Shown here piece after piece: positions 1 through 10,107 of a stretch of 64,000 bases of DNA. A program made the translations under genes and the position numbers. The first letter of the stretch is position 1. Each line of letters begins with the position of its first letter. This DNA is from Nansenia antarctica (Eukaryota > Chordata > Actinopteri > Argentiniformes > Microstomatidae), in contig OZ022345.1 in NCBI GenBank assembly GCA_963989245.1, positions 44,632,470 through 44,696,469 on the forward strand. Reading direction: 5' to 3'. The notes below the pieces were generated by a model. It was not told where the DNA came from, did no database searches, and saw only the letters and a program-made list of their open reading frames with translations.

Positions 1-1562
1 TGACCAAAAGTAGCCCAATCTGGCAACACTGCTTGCTACGTTCTTGCAGCTCGCGTGAACACAGGTTCTTCCATCAGCGCTCGCCTGCCGCTTCGATTGC
101 AGACTCAAGTTAACGCACGTGCAGAAAGATGCCACGAAACTCATGTTCGGTAGCTTTCTTTCAAGGAATTAAAAAAATAAAAGTCCCGTAAAACAATTGT
201 TATTTCTCGCCATGAGAAATAGAGGTGCGGCGTGAGAACTGGTTGAAATGCGTGAGTCTCACGGCGATTGCGTGAGACTTGGCAGCTCTGCGAGTATTTC
301 TGTATGAATTACAGGAACAAGCAGGAGAGAGTGGAGTCTCCTGCTCCCAGCTGTCTGTCTATGAAGAGTGACAGGTCTATGGACCACCCCGGAATATTAT
401 TCAAAGGAGGAGTCTATCCTCCTGATATAAGGTGAGAGAGTTGGTGAAGCAGCTTTGTCATACTTCTATCACAATAAGAAGTCTTCACTAGGGGTGTGAA
501 CATGTGCCTGAGTACACAAGTACTCTTAGGTCTCATAATCGATACAAGGTGAAGTCTCTGGACAAGATGGCACCAGTTGACAAGATAGCACCAGTAGTAT
601 TCAGTGAATAAAAACACCGTCGTAGACAGACAGCTGGGAGCAGGACAAAAAAATTCTTCTGTCCTGCTCCCAGCTGTCTGTCTATGAAGGTGTTTTTAGT
701 GTGTTTAGTTTTTTTGTAAAATTAACACCACTATTTACAATTTGTTCAGATAATATTTCAACCATGTTCTTCAACCCTGTAACTATTTCTTAGTTCGTCA
801 CCCATAAGTATTAAACTTTACAGCTGATTTCCTTCACTTTCCTTTACTAAAAAAGGTAAATAAAAACCTAAATTGTGCTATTCAATAATGTTCAGTAGAG
901 CTATCAAAGCAACCTGGGCTTCCATAACACTGCAGCAGTGCCACAGGCTGATTGCCTCCATGCCATGCCGCATTGATGCAGTAATTCGTGCAAAAGGAGC
1001 CCAGACCAAGTATTGAGTGCATAAATGAACATACTTTTCAGAAGGTGGACATTTCTGTATTATAAATCCTTTTTTTGATTGGTCTTATGTAATATTCGAA
1101 TATTTTGAGATACTGGATTTTTGATTTTCATGAGCTGTAAGCCGTAATCATCAACATTAAAACAAAAAAGGCTTGAAATATTTCACTTCATGTGTAATGA
1201 ATCTAGAATATATGAAAGTTTCACTTTCTGAATTAAATTACGGAAAATAATGAACTTTTCCATGATATTGTAATTTTTGAGATGCAACTGTATACTCTGT
1301 GCCGCCTGAAGGGGTGTGAAGACGTGTCAAGACCCCCCCCCCCAACACACCCTCCTCCTCACCCCACACATCCCTAGGTTTGTTGAAAGGACTACCGTAG
1401 TTGTTACAATCCCTAGTATTGCACCACTTCTAATGGGGAGTTCTTGAAAGGCTGCTATTAGGCTTTACCACCGGGACACATCGTCAGTTGTATACCTCCG
1501 CATCACAGGGTGTTTCGGCCATTTATTACAAGACACCCTCTGCTGAGGCAGGCCCACCACAG
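1..1562. other. Non-coding repeat-derived stretch left of the LINE
   Basis: No credible gene is seen. Bases 1-31 are the end of a small element bounded by GTTGCCAGA-type inverted repeats, also seen at 33.35 kb and 58.24-58.31 kb. The rest is AT-rich sequence with a C homopolymer near 1331 and a short GAAT tandem repeat near 1570 that abuts the LINE tail. Short reading frames here have no recognisable domain. Confidence 0.7.
610..697. repeat. Long hairpin (inverted repeat)
   Basis: Arms at about 610-647 and 660-697 are reverse complements with two mismatches, around a 12-base AT-rich loop. The innermost 24 bases of each arm (624-647 and 660-683) pair perfectly and include CAGCTGGGAGCAGGAC. 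A third copy of the arm lies at about 339-366, so the hairpin may be the junction of two inverted elements. It is repeated in the right-hand duplication at 58891-58978. Confidence 0.85.
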
Positions 1563-1570
1563 GTTGATCA

Positions 1571-3408
1571 ATGAATGAATGAATGAATGGTCTTTATTGT
1601 CATTGATATAGTACAGGTACCATACAACGAAATTTGGGAGGGGGGGCTCCCCTGGTGCTAGGAAAAAAAACTAAAAACAAGAAGGGAAAAGAGCTGGTTT
1701 ACATAAATAAAGGCTATGTACACTATCCACTATACTATACAAATAAAACACTGTGCTGTACTCTATGCTATGCTATACATATCCTAACATTTCCTATCTC
1801 TGAACCTTATGTACCCGAGGGTTGTCATATTGCACATAGTGTTATTGCACATTCATTTAAAGTGTCGCAGTTTGCAGGTTTGAAATGTTCACAGTTGTGT
1901 TTCAGTATTGCACTTGATTACAATCTAGTAGCTGCCATCAAATTGTTCTAGATTGTCCAGGGCCTAGAACCTAGGTCTTTGCTGTGTTCAGGGCCTGAAT
2001 GGCCCTGGGGTAGAAGCTGAGCTTCAGTCTATTTGTCCCTGCGAACATGGTCCTGAACCGCCTGTCCGAGGGCAGCCGAACAAAGTGTTCGTTCCCAGGG
2101 TGGGATGGGTCTCTGGAGATCTTGGAGGCCTTCCTGAGGCAGCGTGTGTTGTACAGCTCTTCCAGAGAGGGGAGGGGGGCGCCGGTGATCTTCTGGGGTG
2201 ATCTCACGACTCTCTGTAGCGCTTTCCTCTCTGCGGCTGTGCAGCTGGAGAACCACACGCAGATGCAGTAGGTGAGGATGCTCTCCACTGTGCAGCGGTA
2301 GAAGGTCACAAGCAGCTCCTGTCTGAGGTGGTATTTCCTGAGGACTCTCAGGAAGTAGAGCCGCTGTTGTGCCTTCTTGATGATGGCTGCTGTGTTGGTC
2401 TTCCAGGACAGGTCATCCTGTATGTGCACCCCCAGGAATCGGAGGGTTGAGACTCTCTCCACGCTCCCTCCATCGACGAGCAGGGGCTGGACCTCAGATT
2501 TTTTCCTCCTGAAGTCCACGATGATTTCCTGGGTCTTTGACTGGTTCAGCAGCAGGTTGTTAACCTTGCACAGCTTGCCCAGCTGCTCCACCTCATCCCT
2601 GTACGCCGCCTCGTCCCCCCCCCCGAGATGCAGCCCACCACGGTGGTGTCGTCTGCAAACTTTACGATGGAGTTGCTGGGGTGGACGGGGGTGAAGTCGT
2701 AGGTGTAGAGGTTGTAGAGGATGGGGCTTAGCACGCAGCCCTGGGGGGACCCAGTGCTGAGTCTGAGGGCTGTGGAGGTGTGGGAGCCCACCCGCACCCT
2801 CTGGGGGCGGTCAGACAGGAAGTCCTTGATCCATGCACAGATAGAGTGTGATAGTCCCAGGTCTAGTAGTTTGGTCACTAGCCTGTCTGGAAGGATGGTG
2901 TTGAAGGCAGAGCTGAAGTCCACAAAGACCAGTCTTGCGTAGCTGTTCCCCCTCTCCAGGTGGGATAGAGTGGAGTGGAGAGTCGTCGCGATGGCGTCCT
3001 CTGTGGACCTGTGGGCTCTGTAGGCGAACTGGTATGGATCCAGGTTGGGCGGGAGGCGTGTGACTATGTGGGCCCGGACTAGTTTCTCGAAGCACTTCAT
3101 GATGATTGGTGTGAGTGCCACCGGGCGGTAGTCGTTTAGGCAGCTCACCGTGCTTTTCTTCGGGACTGGGATGATAGTTGAGGTTTTCAGGCAGGGTGGG
3201 ATGGTGGCCTGGGACAGGGACTGGTTGAAGATGTTGGTGAAAACCCCGGCCAGCTGGTCGGCACAGTCCCTCAGCACCCGTCCCAGGACGCCATCCGGCC
3301 CTGAGGCTTTTCTGGGGTCCACCGCCTTCAGCACGCGTCTCACTTCATGCTCTGTGAGGGTGAGGCTGCTGAGAGCCTGGGTGTGTGTCCCGTGGTTAGG
3401 TGTTTGCC
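1571..3408 (-). mobile_element. L2/CR1/Rex1-type non-LTR retrotransposon, 5'-truncated (left copy)
   Basis: A minus-strand LINE. Its 3' end lies at the GAATGAATGAAT tract near 1571, consistent with the microsatellite tails typical of this group rather than a poly(A) tail. The coding part covers the C-terminal reverse transcriptase region; no apurinic endonuclease domain is visible upstream, so the copy is 5'-truncated. On its 5' side it abuts a fragment of an unrelated restriction-like-endonuclease LINE. The clade is assigned from the motif pattern only. Confidence 0.8.
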
Positions 3409-3430
3409 TTAGCAGCCCAGATGGCGTCAC
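1971..3430 (-). pseudogene. LINE reverse transcriptase, frameshifted (left copy)
   Basis: Two overlapping minus-strand frames make one protein. The upstream frame (3430 to about 2613) has KASGPDG, NDYRPVALTP, the catalytic VDFSSAFNT (motif A), STGSPQGCVLSP (motif B) and FADDTTVV (motif C). The downstream frame (2591 to 1971) has the thumb and C-terminal region with FLGVHIQDDLSW, KKAQQRLYFLR and TNRLKLSFYPRAI. They are separated by a frameshift in a run of ten C at 2615-2624. The enzyme would make cDNA for target-primed insertion. With no endonuclease domain and a broken frame, this copy is not expected to act alone. Confidence 0.9.
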
Positions 3431-3890
3431 TCCTCTTCAGCCACAGCCAATGGCTCGTCCTCTCGGCGGTGTTGGCCAGCTCTTTGATGGCCTGTCTGTG
3501 AACTTGTCCCCTGACTCCAACCTCCCTAAGGAGCTTTGCTGATGTGCTGGCTACAAAGCCCCTACACCCCACCTCCACCGGGCGCACCTTTACCTTCCAG
3601 CCTGTCCTCTGCCTCAGCTGCTAAGTTGGAGTACCGCAGCTTCTTACGTTCATATGCTTCTTCAATTCCATCCTCCCAGGGCACTGTCAGCTCAATGATG
3701 TCCTCCCAGGGCACTGTCAGCTCAATGATGTCCTCCCAGGGCACTGTCAGCTCAATGATGTAGACGAGCTGGCAGTTTTTAGACCATAGGACGAGGTCTG
3801 GTCGCAGGGTGGTCGTTGCGATCTCCGGGGGGAAAATAAGCCTCCGCTCCAAGTCGACTCGCATCTGCCAGTCCCTGGCTGCATTCAGTG
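3400..3890 (-). mobile_element. Restriction-like-endonuclease LINE, C-terminal fragment (left copy)
   Basis: Minus-strand remnant of the C-terminal endonuclease of an R2/NeSL-like LINE, homologous to the larger copy at 4674-9565 but clearly diverged. It keeps RDWQMRVDLERR, the RPDLVLW segment, ELTVPWED and the C-terminal ERTSHWLWLKR. The catalytic-loop segment IIELTVPWED occurs three times in tandem (30-bp unit at 3671-3760). The two visible frames (3864-3562 and 3587-3396) overlap with a shift. It is 5'-truncated and joined to the 5' side of the L2-like LINE. Confidence 0.8.
3671..3760 (-). repeat. 30-bp tandem triplication inside the endonuclease motif
   Basis: Three perfect 30-bp units starting TCCTCCCAGGGCACTG. 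Read on the minus strand, each encodes IIELTVPWED, the acidic catalytic segment of the restriction-like endonuclease. The same triplication is in the right-hand duplicate (61954-62043), so it predates the large duplication. The two LINE copies at 4674 and 9566 have only one unit. Confidence 0.95.
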
Positions 3891-4673
3891 GGCCCAGATC
3901 AGGACTTGAAATTCTTGTCCTCAGTTTTCCCCCTCCCGAACAAACGATGGTGGGTGTCGGCGCACGTCATGGTTGTTGATCGGTTGGCAAATTGTTTTGG
4001 GCCGCTACCCACACGTTTAGCTGTGTTACTCATTCCATGAATGTATGATCCTTACAAGTTGTACCTCATTGTAAAGGTGACCAATCAGGCTTTCCAACGA
4101 TATAAAATACAATACCAATTGGTATTATTAAAGGGGAGGAATAATCAACCAAAAAAGCATTTCCGAACTTTTTTTGAGGGGTTTATATATAGTTAATCTC
4201 TTAATCTCTCTCTTTCTCTCTGTGTGTCTTTAGCAGCCCTCTTCAGGAGGAGGGTGTCAGCTGTCAGGGCTGTGTAACCCCTTCAAGACCTCCTTTTCTT
4301 ATTTCCCAGTTGGATTTAATCATGGACATTACCAGTGTGCTTCATTGACACCACTTGAATAGAACATACTCCTACATTTACAGCTGAATACCACCAGAGG
4401 GCGCTACTGCTAGTGCTGATCATTCATCGGTCAATGCATGGAGGGTGAAATCTCAATCCAACTTTAAAATGTGTACTACTGACTGACCCCACTTCTAAAC
4501 ATATTTTTGATACTATTGAGGCTCTTTAAACATTAAGCACTCTATCTATCTATGAATCTATCCATCTCCCCTCTAACTACCAAAATAAGGCTTGCCCACA
4601 AAGTTTCTTCAGGACCTTCCTTTAGTAAGTAATATCTAATATCCTTCAGATGCAACCTTTTAGGTGATTCTCA
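3891..4673. other. Non-coding stretch crossing the duplication boundary
   Basis: No gene or recognisable domain. A CT-rich tract lies near 4200-4220. The large duplication ends at 4617; the remaining 56 bases (4618-4673) are unique and lead into the 3' end of the restriction-like-endonuclease LINE. Confidence 0.6.
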
Positions 4674-4823
4674 CTGTGTACATACATCTACTGATGCCTC
4701 TGGACACATCTTTAGTGATGTTCCTGGAATCATCGGGCGTTTCGGGTCTTTCAACATCATACACCCTCCTCCAGGTGACCCAGCCGGGGCTGATCAGACC
4801 CCAGCTTGTGTCCAGATGGCTAA

Positions 4824-6260
4824 CTAGCTACCATGACTCCATGGCTCTCCTCTTTTGAGCCACAGCCATCTAGAGGCTCTCTCTGCCGCATTGGTGGTAC
4901 TGCGGATGGCTCTCCTCTTTCTCTCTCCATCGATGCCCAAACTGCTGAAGGCTCTGGCCAAGGAACGGGCTGCAAATCCTCTGCAACCAACCTCTACTGG
5001 GAAACACCTCGCTCTCCACCCAGCCTGCTGGCAGTCACTGACCAGTCCCGCGTACTTGGAGAGCTTCCTCTCAAAGGCTTCTTCCAAACGGTCTTCCCAC
5101 GGGACTGTCAGTTCCAGCAGCACTGCTTGCCTGGTGGACTCAGAAAAGAGAACAATGTCTGGTCGCAGGGTGGTGACTGCAATGTGGCTGGGGAACTTCA
5201 GCTGATGTTCAAGGTCAACCAACAGCTGCCAGTCTCTTGCAGAGGTCAAGATGCCTGCAGATGTTTTCCTGGCAGGGGTTGGCTGCTCCCCAGCTCTGAC
5301 AAAGGCGATGGTTTTCTTGGAGGGTCGGAGCTGCTTTGCCCACACAAGTCCTGCACTGATGGCTTCAGCAATGGTCTTCAGGACTTGGTCATGCCTCCAC
5401 CTGTACCGTCCATCTCCAAGGGCCCTTGTACAGCAGCTGAGGATGTGTTCCAGGGTTCCTCGCTTGGAACACAGTTGGCATGCTGGTGTCTCTGCTATGC
5501 CCCATGTGTGCAGATATGACGGGCTTGGAAGCACATCATAGACTGCCTGGATGAGGAATTTGATGCGGTGAGGCTCGGCTTTCCAAAGCTCAGCCCAGGT
5601 CACCTTCCTCTCAATCGCATTCTCCCATCTCGTCCAAGCTCCCTGTTGCTTCATTCCCACTGCCTTGCAGGTTCTTGTCTCCTCCACTGCTGCTCTCACC
5701 TCCTCCTGAACAAGGCGGCGCTTTTCCTTCCCCCTGGTGTTCATTTGGGGAGTTTGAAAGGATCCAAGCCCAGCTCGACCTCGTGTGACCACTCCCACCA
5801 AGCTCCTGTGACGCAGCCTCGCCTCTGCCTCTTGAACAGCTTCCTCTGCCCTCCACTTCCTGCCAGTCCTCACTTGGATCCCTGCATTAGCCACCTTCGG
5901 ATCACTTGAGTCCCTGTACTGAACCACTTCTCTGGCTCTTGTCACCTTGAATTCCTCCTCCAAGGATTTGAAGGGCAGTTGCAGTTTGTTGGTGTTCCCA
6001 TAGAGTGCGGTGCTGCTCAAACTCCTTGGTAATCCAAGCCATCTCCGGAGGTGGTTGCTGACCCTCCTCTCTAAGGTCTCCACTGTTGAGATAGGGACCG
6101 CATAGACAAGGAGGGGCCACAGGATCCTGGGAAGAATGCCATGTTGGTAAACCCAGGCTTTAAACTTCCCGGGTAGGCCTGACTTGTCCACGGATTTCAG
6201 CCAGCCATCCAACTCAGTGCAGGTTGACTTGATGGATATTGTGTCCCTCAGAGAGGTCAA
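4824..6260 (-). pseudogene. LINE ORF, C-terminal part: thumb, CCHC knuckle and endonuclease
   Basis: 478 codons open on the minus strand. Around residue 263 sits the knuckle C-Q-L-C-(X8)-H-(X4)-C found before the endonuclease in R2-clade proteins. About 100 residues later comes the PD-(D/E)xK-like core: RPDIVLF followed by LELTVPWED. The end is a basic tail, SRWLWLKRGEPWSHGS. The domain order RT, CCHC, RLE is diagnostic of LINEs that nick their target with a restriction-like rather than an apurinic endonuclease. The start is artificial: the frame continues from the RT fragment at 6214-6570 through a one-base shift in a T run. Confidence 0.85.
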
Positions 6261-6570
6261 AAACCTTGCCCAAGCTCTTGACTGACTTCTCTGTGATAGT
6301 TGGGATGGCTGTGCCTGTGATGGTAAACCGGAACTTGTCCTCCACTTTCCCTTTCCTCAGCACCATAGATCTTGATTTGGCGGGTTTGAAACGCATCCGG
6401 GCCCACCCCACTAGCTTTTCGAGTCCCTTCAGAATCCACCGGCAGCCTGGGACTGATTCTGTCGTGACTGTGAGGTCATCCATGAATGCCCTGATGGGTG
6501 GTTGCCATTGTCCGGAATTCGTTCGGGGCCCTCTGCACTCTGGCTCAGCAGACTTGGTGAGCATGTTCAT
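6214..6570 (-). pseudogene. LINE ORF, central part with RT motif C
   Basis: 118 codons on the minus strand carrying FMDDLTVTTES, the catalytic two-aspartate motif C of the reverse transcriptase, followed by thumb-like sequence (KLVGWARMRFKPAKS). Upstream it continues across the solo LTR into the fragment at 7132-8532: the codons on each side fit the same frame if the 542-bp LTR and one copy of its 6-bp duplication are ignored. Downstream it shifts frame by one base at about 6245. Confidence 0.8.
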
Positions 6571-6583
6571 GGCTAGGGAGAAC

Positions 6584-7125
6584 TGTTACAAGGGGGGTCA
6601 GCGAAGAGGACTCCCCATCGCCTCTACTGGTCGAAGAGCGACAGTGCTCCAGCCCTGGACTAATTATCTGATGATTGTTGTCACCTGTGAGTGTGTGTCT
6701 GTGTATATAGGTGTGTCCCATTTCCTTGTTCCCTTGTCAGTCGATCACTTGTGTTACCCCGTTTGGAATGCTTCAGTATCCTGTGTACGTATTACCACTT
6801 CACGTATCCGTTACCCGGAACGTAATTGAGCTTTGACTTTGTTTGTTGGTTTGCAACCTTGTACCTCCTTTGGAGCCCTTTGCTCAAACTTTAGTTTCCG
6901 TGCACTTTATTATTGACCGCAGTGCCTTAGTTATTTTTGCCTACGTGCTGAGCCCTACTGCTCCCCTTTTGTTGTTCCGTCTAAAAGTTTATGTTTGTAC
7001 CTCCGAACCATACGTCTCAGTAAAGAGAATCTTTATTTTATTATATCTCCGTCTCATTCTTTACTTACACCGCACCTGGATCCGACACTATTGTATACAT
7101 ACAGAACCTTTAGCTAAACGTAACA
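6584..7125 (+). mobile_element. Solo LTR (542 bp) inside the LINE reverse transcriptase
   Basis: Starts TGTTACAAGG and ends CTAAACGTAACA, giving the TG...CA termini and a short inverted repeat (TGTTAC/GTAACA) expected of an LTR. It is flanked by a perfect 6-bp target duplication GAGAAC (6578-6583 and 7126-7131). Inside, TATATAG at 6704-6710 and an AGTAAAG/TTTATT-rich segment near 7019-7040 look like a promoter and a polyadenylation region, giving plus orientation. No gag or pol is present, so it is a solo LTR left by recombination. The family is not determined; Ty3/Gypsy or BEL/Pao would fit. Confidence 0.9.
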
Positions 7126-7131
7126 GAGAAC

Positions 7132-8532
7132 AGTGTCACAGAGATAGTGCACCCTGTGATGATACCGATCTCCACCTTGTGCCAACTGGATGTTATTGCT
7201 CCTGAAGAGACCCTCATCCTGAAATTGCTGTAGTAATCAGCGATGAGGTCTCTGCACCTGCTGGGGACATGATGCTTCGTCAAGGTGAACTGAACCAGCT
7301 TGTGTGGAATGGAGCCGAATGCATTTGCCAGGTCAAGCCACAACACTGACAGGTTGCCTTTGTTCTCTCGGGCCTCCCGAATGAGCTGTGTCACCACGCC
7401 GGTATGCTCCAGACAACCTGGCATTCCTGACACACCGCCCTTCTGGACGGATGTATCGATGTAGGTGTTCTTTGCCAGGTAGGTACACAGCCGTCTGGAA
7501 ACAGTGCTGAAGAAAACCTTTGCCTCAACACACAGCAGGGAGATGATGCGGAACTGGTCTAGCTGAATGGAGTGTTCCTCCTTCGGGATCCAAACCCCTT
7601 CAGCCACTCTCCATTGTTCAGGTATCCTCCCCCTTCTCCAGAAGACTCGCAGGATTTTCCACAGACGCAGCAGGAGTTTGGGACAGTTCTTGTACACTTT
7701 GTATGAAGTGCCACTCGGTCCTGGAGCAGAGCTTGCCCTTGCTTTGCGGACAACCTCCCTGACTTCCTTCAGCTGCAGCTCCGACATGTCGAATTGCTCT
7801 TCCGGTTCAGGGGGGTCTATGAGGATGTTGCACTCTCCCAACTCCTGCTCTCTTGCGGGATCGCTGTACGTCTGCTTCAGATGATGGTCTATCTCTTCCT
7901 GCGAGGAGGCCAGTTTGCCACTGCGCTTCTGCCCGAGCAAATCCTTCATGAACTTGAAGGGGTTGGCTATGAATGCAGCACGTTTACGTGCCCTCTCACG
8001 CCGCCGCCTCCGATGCCACTCAGCCCGGCGGAGAATCCTGATGTTTTTCCGTAGGATGCACATTAGCTGGGCCAGGCCAGTGCGTTCCTCCTCTCCTGCC
8101 ACCTTGTACTGGGACTTCAGCGCTTTCATCTCCTGCCTGATGTTATGGATCTTTGCAGCTCTTTGGTTCTTTACGTAAGATGTTCCGGAGCTTTTCTTCT
8201 CCTCCACGCCGAACCGTTCAGCTGCAATGCTGACAATGATTGTTGTCATCGCCTGTAGCTTCCTGTCAGCCTCGCCCTTCACCGTTACCTCCAGAATCTG
8301 GTCGACATCGTCATCGAACTGCTTCCACAGTGAAGTCATGCTAGCTGCTGGCCATTTGATCCGCCTCCGGTCGGACTTGATGCTCGAGGGGTTAGACTGC
8401 AACACTTGGAGGTTCTGGGCACTATGGGGTGACTCCGGGCCTGGCACCTCCTGCGTCTCACCAGGTTGAACACCTGTGCGTTGTGTTGCTTCTACTCCTA
8501 ACGGGCATTTCATCCTCGCTCTGTGGATCTTT
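7132..8532 (-). pseudogene. LINE ORF, second half of the zinc finger to RT motif B
   Basis: Minus-strand frame. It opens with KIHRARMKCPLG, the second half of the N-terminal zinc finger. A basic linker follows (EWHRRRRRERARKRAAF), then KARASSAPGPSGTSYKVYKNCP, QFRIISLLCVEAKVFF, WLDLANAFGSIPHKL (motif A, first catalytic Asp) and GIITGCTISVTLF (motif B). The frame then enters the solo LTR and stops. Motif B normally reads GxxQG or GxxMG; here it is GIITG, so a substitution may also have hit a conserved site. Confidence 0.8.
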
Positions 8533-9237
8533 GGGCATCCGAAGTGATATAAAGAGTTTACCTCGATCAATTCTCTTCATCGATATCACATTTTTTTCAC
8601 AATTTTGCATGCTATACGATGCCACATTTTTTTTCCCGAGACGGTAAACACGGCCTAAGTCACATCCAGTTTTCTCCAACTGGAGAATGTGTCATGTCCG
8701 GTTTCAACGCCAAATTTCCATACCATTGGTCGGCCAACCCCAAAAAATTAAAAAAATTAAAAAAAATCTGATAGATGAGAAAGGTCAAAGGTCAAAGATG
8801 GTGCCAACATATCTCCAAATGGCCTAAACATATAGGTGTCCGCCTAAACATACCTGTACTAAAACAGGTACAAAGTTGCATTTGCTCACATTACTAGCAT
8901 CAACTTTGGCACAAGTACTTATAAGACCCTGGAGTACTGATTCCTAGATGATTTGGGCTTGGTTATCAGGTTTCCAAGGTGATATTCACTGTAAAAGCTG
9001 TTGTTTTTTTAGGCGGAGACTGAATTTGAGATGTTTTATAATGTTCTAGCTCTATTTGCTCTGACACAGTAACATAGATTTTGATTCTGACACTTCTACA
9101 GCCACCCCACAGGTGTTAGCTTTCATTTGATAACAATATCATTATGAAGGCCCTTGTGATTGTGGAGATATTCTATATTCACTGTGGGCATGTCATTTCG
9201 AGCAGAAAACCAGAAAAATTAGGTGGATAAGAAGAGG
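8533..9237. mobile_element. Unidentified 705-bp insert splitting the LINE zinc finger
   Basis: The zinc finger reads ...KNIHGL on one side (9238 upward) and KIHRARMKC on the other (8532 downward). Removing 8533-9237 and one TT joins them in frame, so this segment is an insertion with at most a 2-bp TT duplication. It contains no usable reading frame, is AT-rich, and has a repeated AGGTCAAAGGTCAAAG near 8786. I see no terminal inverted repeats, so its class is unknown. Confidence 0.6.
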
Positions 9238-9397
9238 TTAAGCCATGGATGTTCTTGCAGATTTTACCGCATGTACACTGCTTGCTCATAGTCGTTTGTC
9301 CATTGCCTAAGTCTGTTACCGTTGTGTCCGTCCGACTGGGGTGCTCATCCTCCCCCCCTCTCGGGCACCCCTGGGGGTATTTTTCCATTAAGTTCAT
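9238..9397 (-). pseudogene. LINE ORF, N-terminal part with half a zinc finger
   Basis: Minus-strand peptide ending TTMSKQCTCGKICKNIHGL, the Cys-Cys half of the C2H2 finger that R2-like proteins use in DNA binding. The His-Cys half lies on the far side of the 705-bp insert. The preceding acidic, polar stretch has no known domain. Further 5' sequence runs to about 9565, where the next LINE copy begins. Confidence 0.65.
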
Positions 9398-9565
9398 CGT
9401 AGCTTTGTTAGGGTCCTCCTCTCAGAGGACACAGATTGGGTTGCCAGCCCGTTCTGCCCCCGGTCGCCGTCTCTCCGAGCTGTCACTGACTCTCCAGTAG
9501 TCACCACACTCTTCATGGTTGTCATCCAGTCTTTCCTGGCTGTCACTGATGACTCAGGGGGTTCG

Positions 9566-10044
9566 CTGTGTACATACATCTACTGATGCCTCTGGACACA
9601 TCTTCAGTGATGTTCCTGGAATCATCGGGCGTTTCGGGTCTTTCAACATCATACACCCTCCTCCAGGTGACCCAGCCGGGGCTGATCAGACCCCAGCTTG
9701 TGTCCAGATGGCTAACTAGCTACCATGACTCCATGGCTCTCCTCTTTTGAGCCACAGCCATCTAGAGGCTCTCTCTGCCGCATTGGTGGAACTGCGGATG
9801 GCTCTCCTCTTTCTCTCTCCATCGATGCCCAAACTGCTGAAGGCTCTGGCCAAGGAACGGGCTGCAAATCCTCTGCAACCAACCTCTACTGGGAAACACC
9901 TCGCTCTCCACCCAGCCTGCTGGCAGTCACTGACCAGTCCCGCGTACTTGGAGAGCTTCCTCTCAAAGGCTTCTTCCAAGCGGTCTTCCCACGGGACTGT
10001 CAGTTCCAGCAGCACTGCTTGCCTGGTGGACTCAGAAAAGAGAA
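9566..10044 (-). mobile_element. R2/NeSL-like LINE, 3'-terminal second copy
   Basis: Bases 9566-10044 match 4674-5152 with very few differences (for example one codon in the C-terminal region and one at 9980). They encode the endonuclease segment from LFSESTRQAV through ELTVPWED to the C-terminus, plus the 3' untranslated part. The copy is 5'-truncated at 10044, where sequence changes to a TA-rich repeat. Its 3' end lies directly against the 5' end of the long copy, giving a head-to-tail pair with a period of 4892 bp. Confidence 0.9.
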
Positions 10045-10071
10045 TAGTAGTTATAGTCAAAGTTATAGTAG

Positions 10072-10107
<36 letters not shown>

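Larger units (their letters stand above)
1..4617. repeat. Large direct duplication, left copy (about 4.6 kb)
   Basis: This block matches 58282-62900 base for base apart from roughly twenty small differences noticed by eye, mostly homopolymer length changes and single substitutions. It holds an inverted-repeat hairpin, a 5'-truncated LINE with reverse transcriptase, a fragment of a second LINE and non-coding sequence. Similarity starts at base 1, so the true left boundary may lie outside the window. On the right it stops just after AGTTTCTTCAGGACCT; the left copy then runs TCCTTTAG while the right copy enters another LINE. The near-identity implies a recent duplication or an assembly artefact. 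Confidence 0.95.
4674..9565 (-). mobile_element. R2/NeSL-like (restriction-like endonuclease) LINE, long disrupted copy
   Basis: A minus-strand non-LTR retrotransposon in which all expected parts are visible. They are an N-terminal zinc finger (CTCGKICKNIHGL, split from KIHRARMKC), a reverse transcriptase (motif A WLDLANAFGS, motif B near GCTISVTLF, motif C FMDDLTV), a C-terminal CCHC knuckle (CQLC-X8-H-X4-C) and a restriction-like endonuclease (RPDIVLF ... LELTVPWED). The 3' end at 4674 is fixed by comparison with the second copy at 9566. It is broken by a 705-bp insert (8533-9237), a solo LTR (6584-7125) and a one-base frameshift near 6245. Without the two insertions it is about 3.6 kb, close to full length for an R2-like element. 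Confidence 0.85.

Noticed and set aside
1634..1951. Plus-strand 105-codon frame, repeated at 59918
   Set aside because: It lies in the 3' untranslated part of a minus-strand LINE, has no domain, and is repeated only because the block is duplicated.
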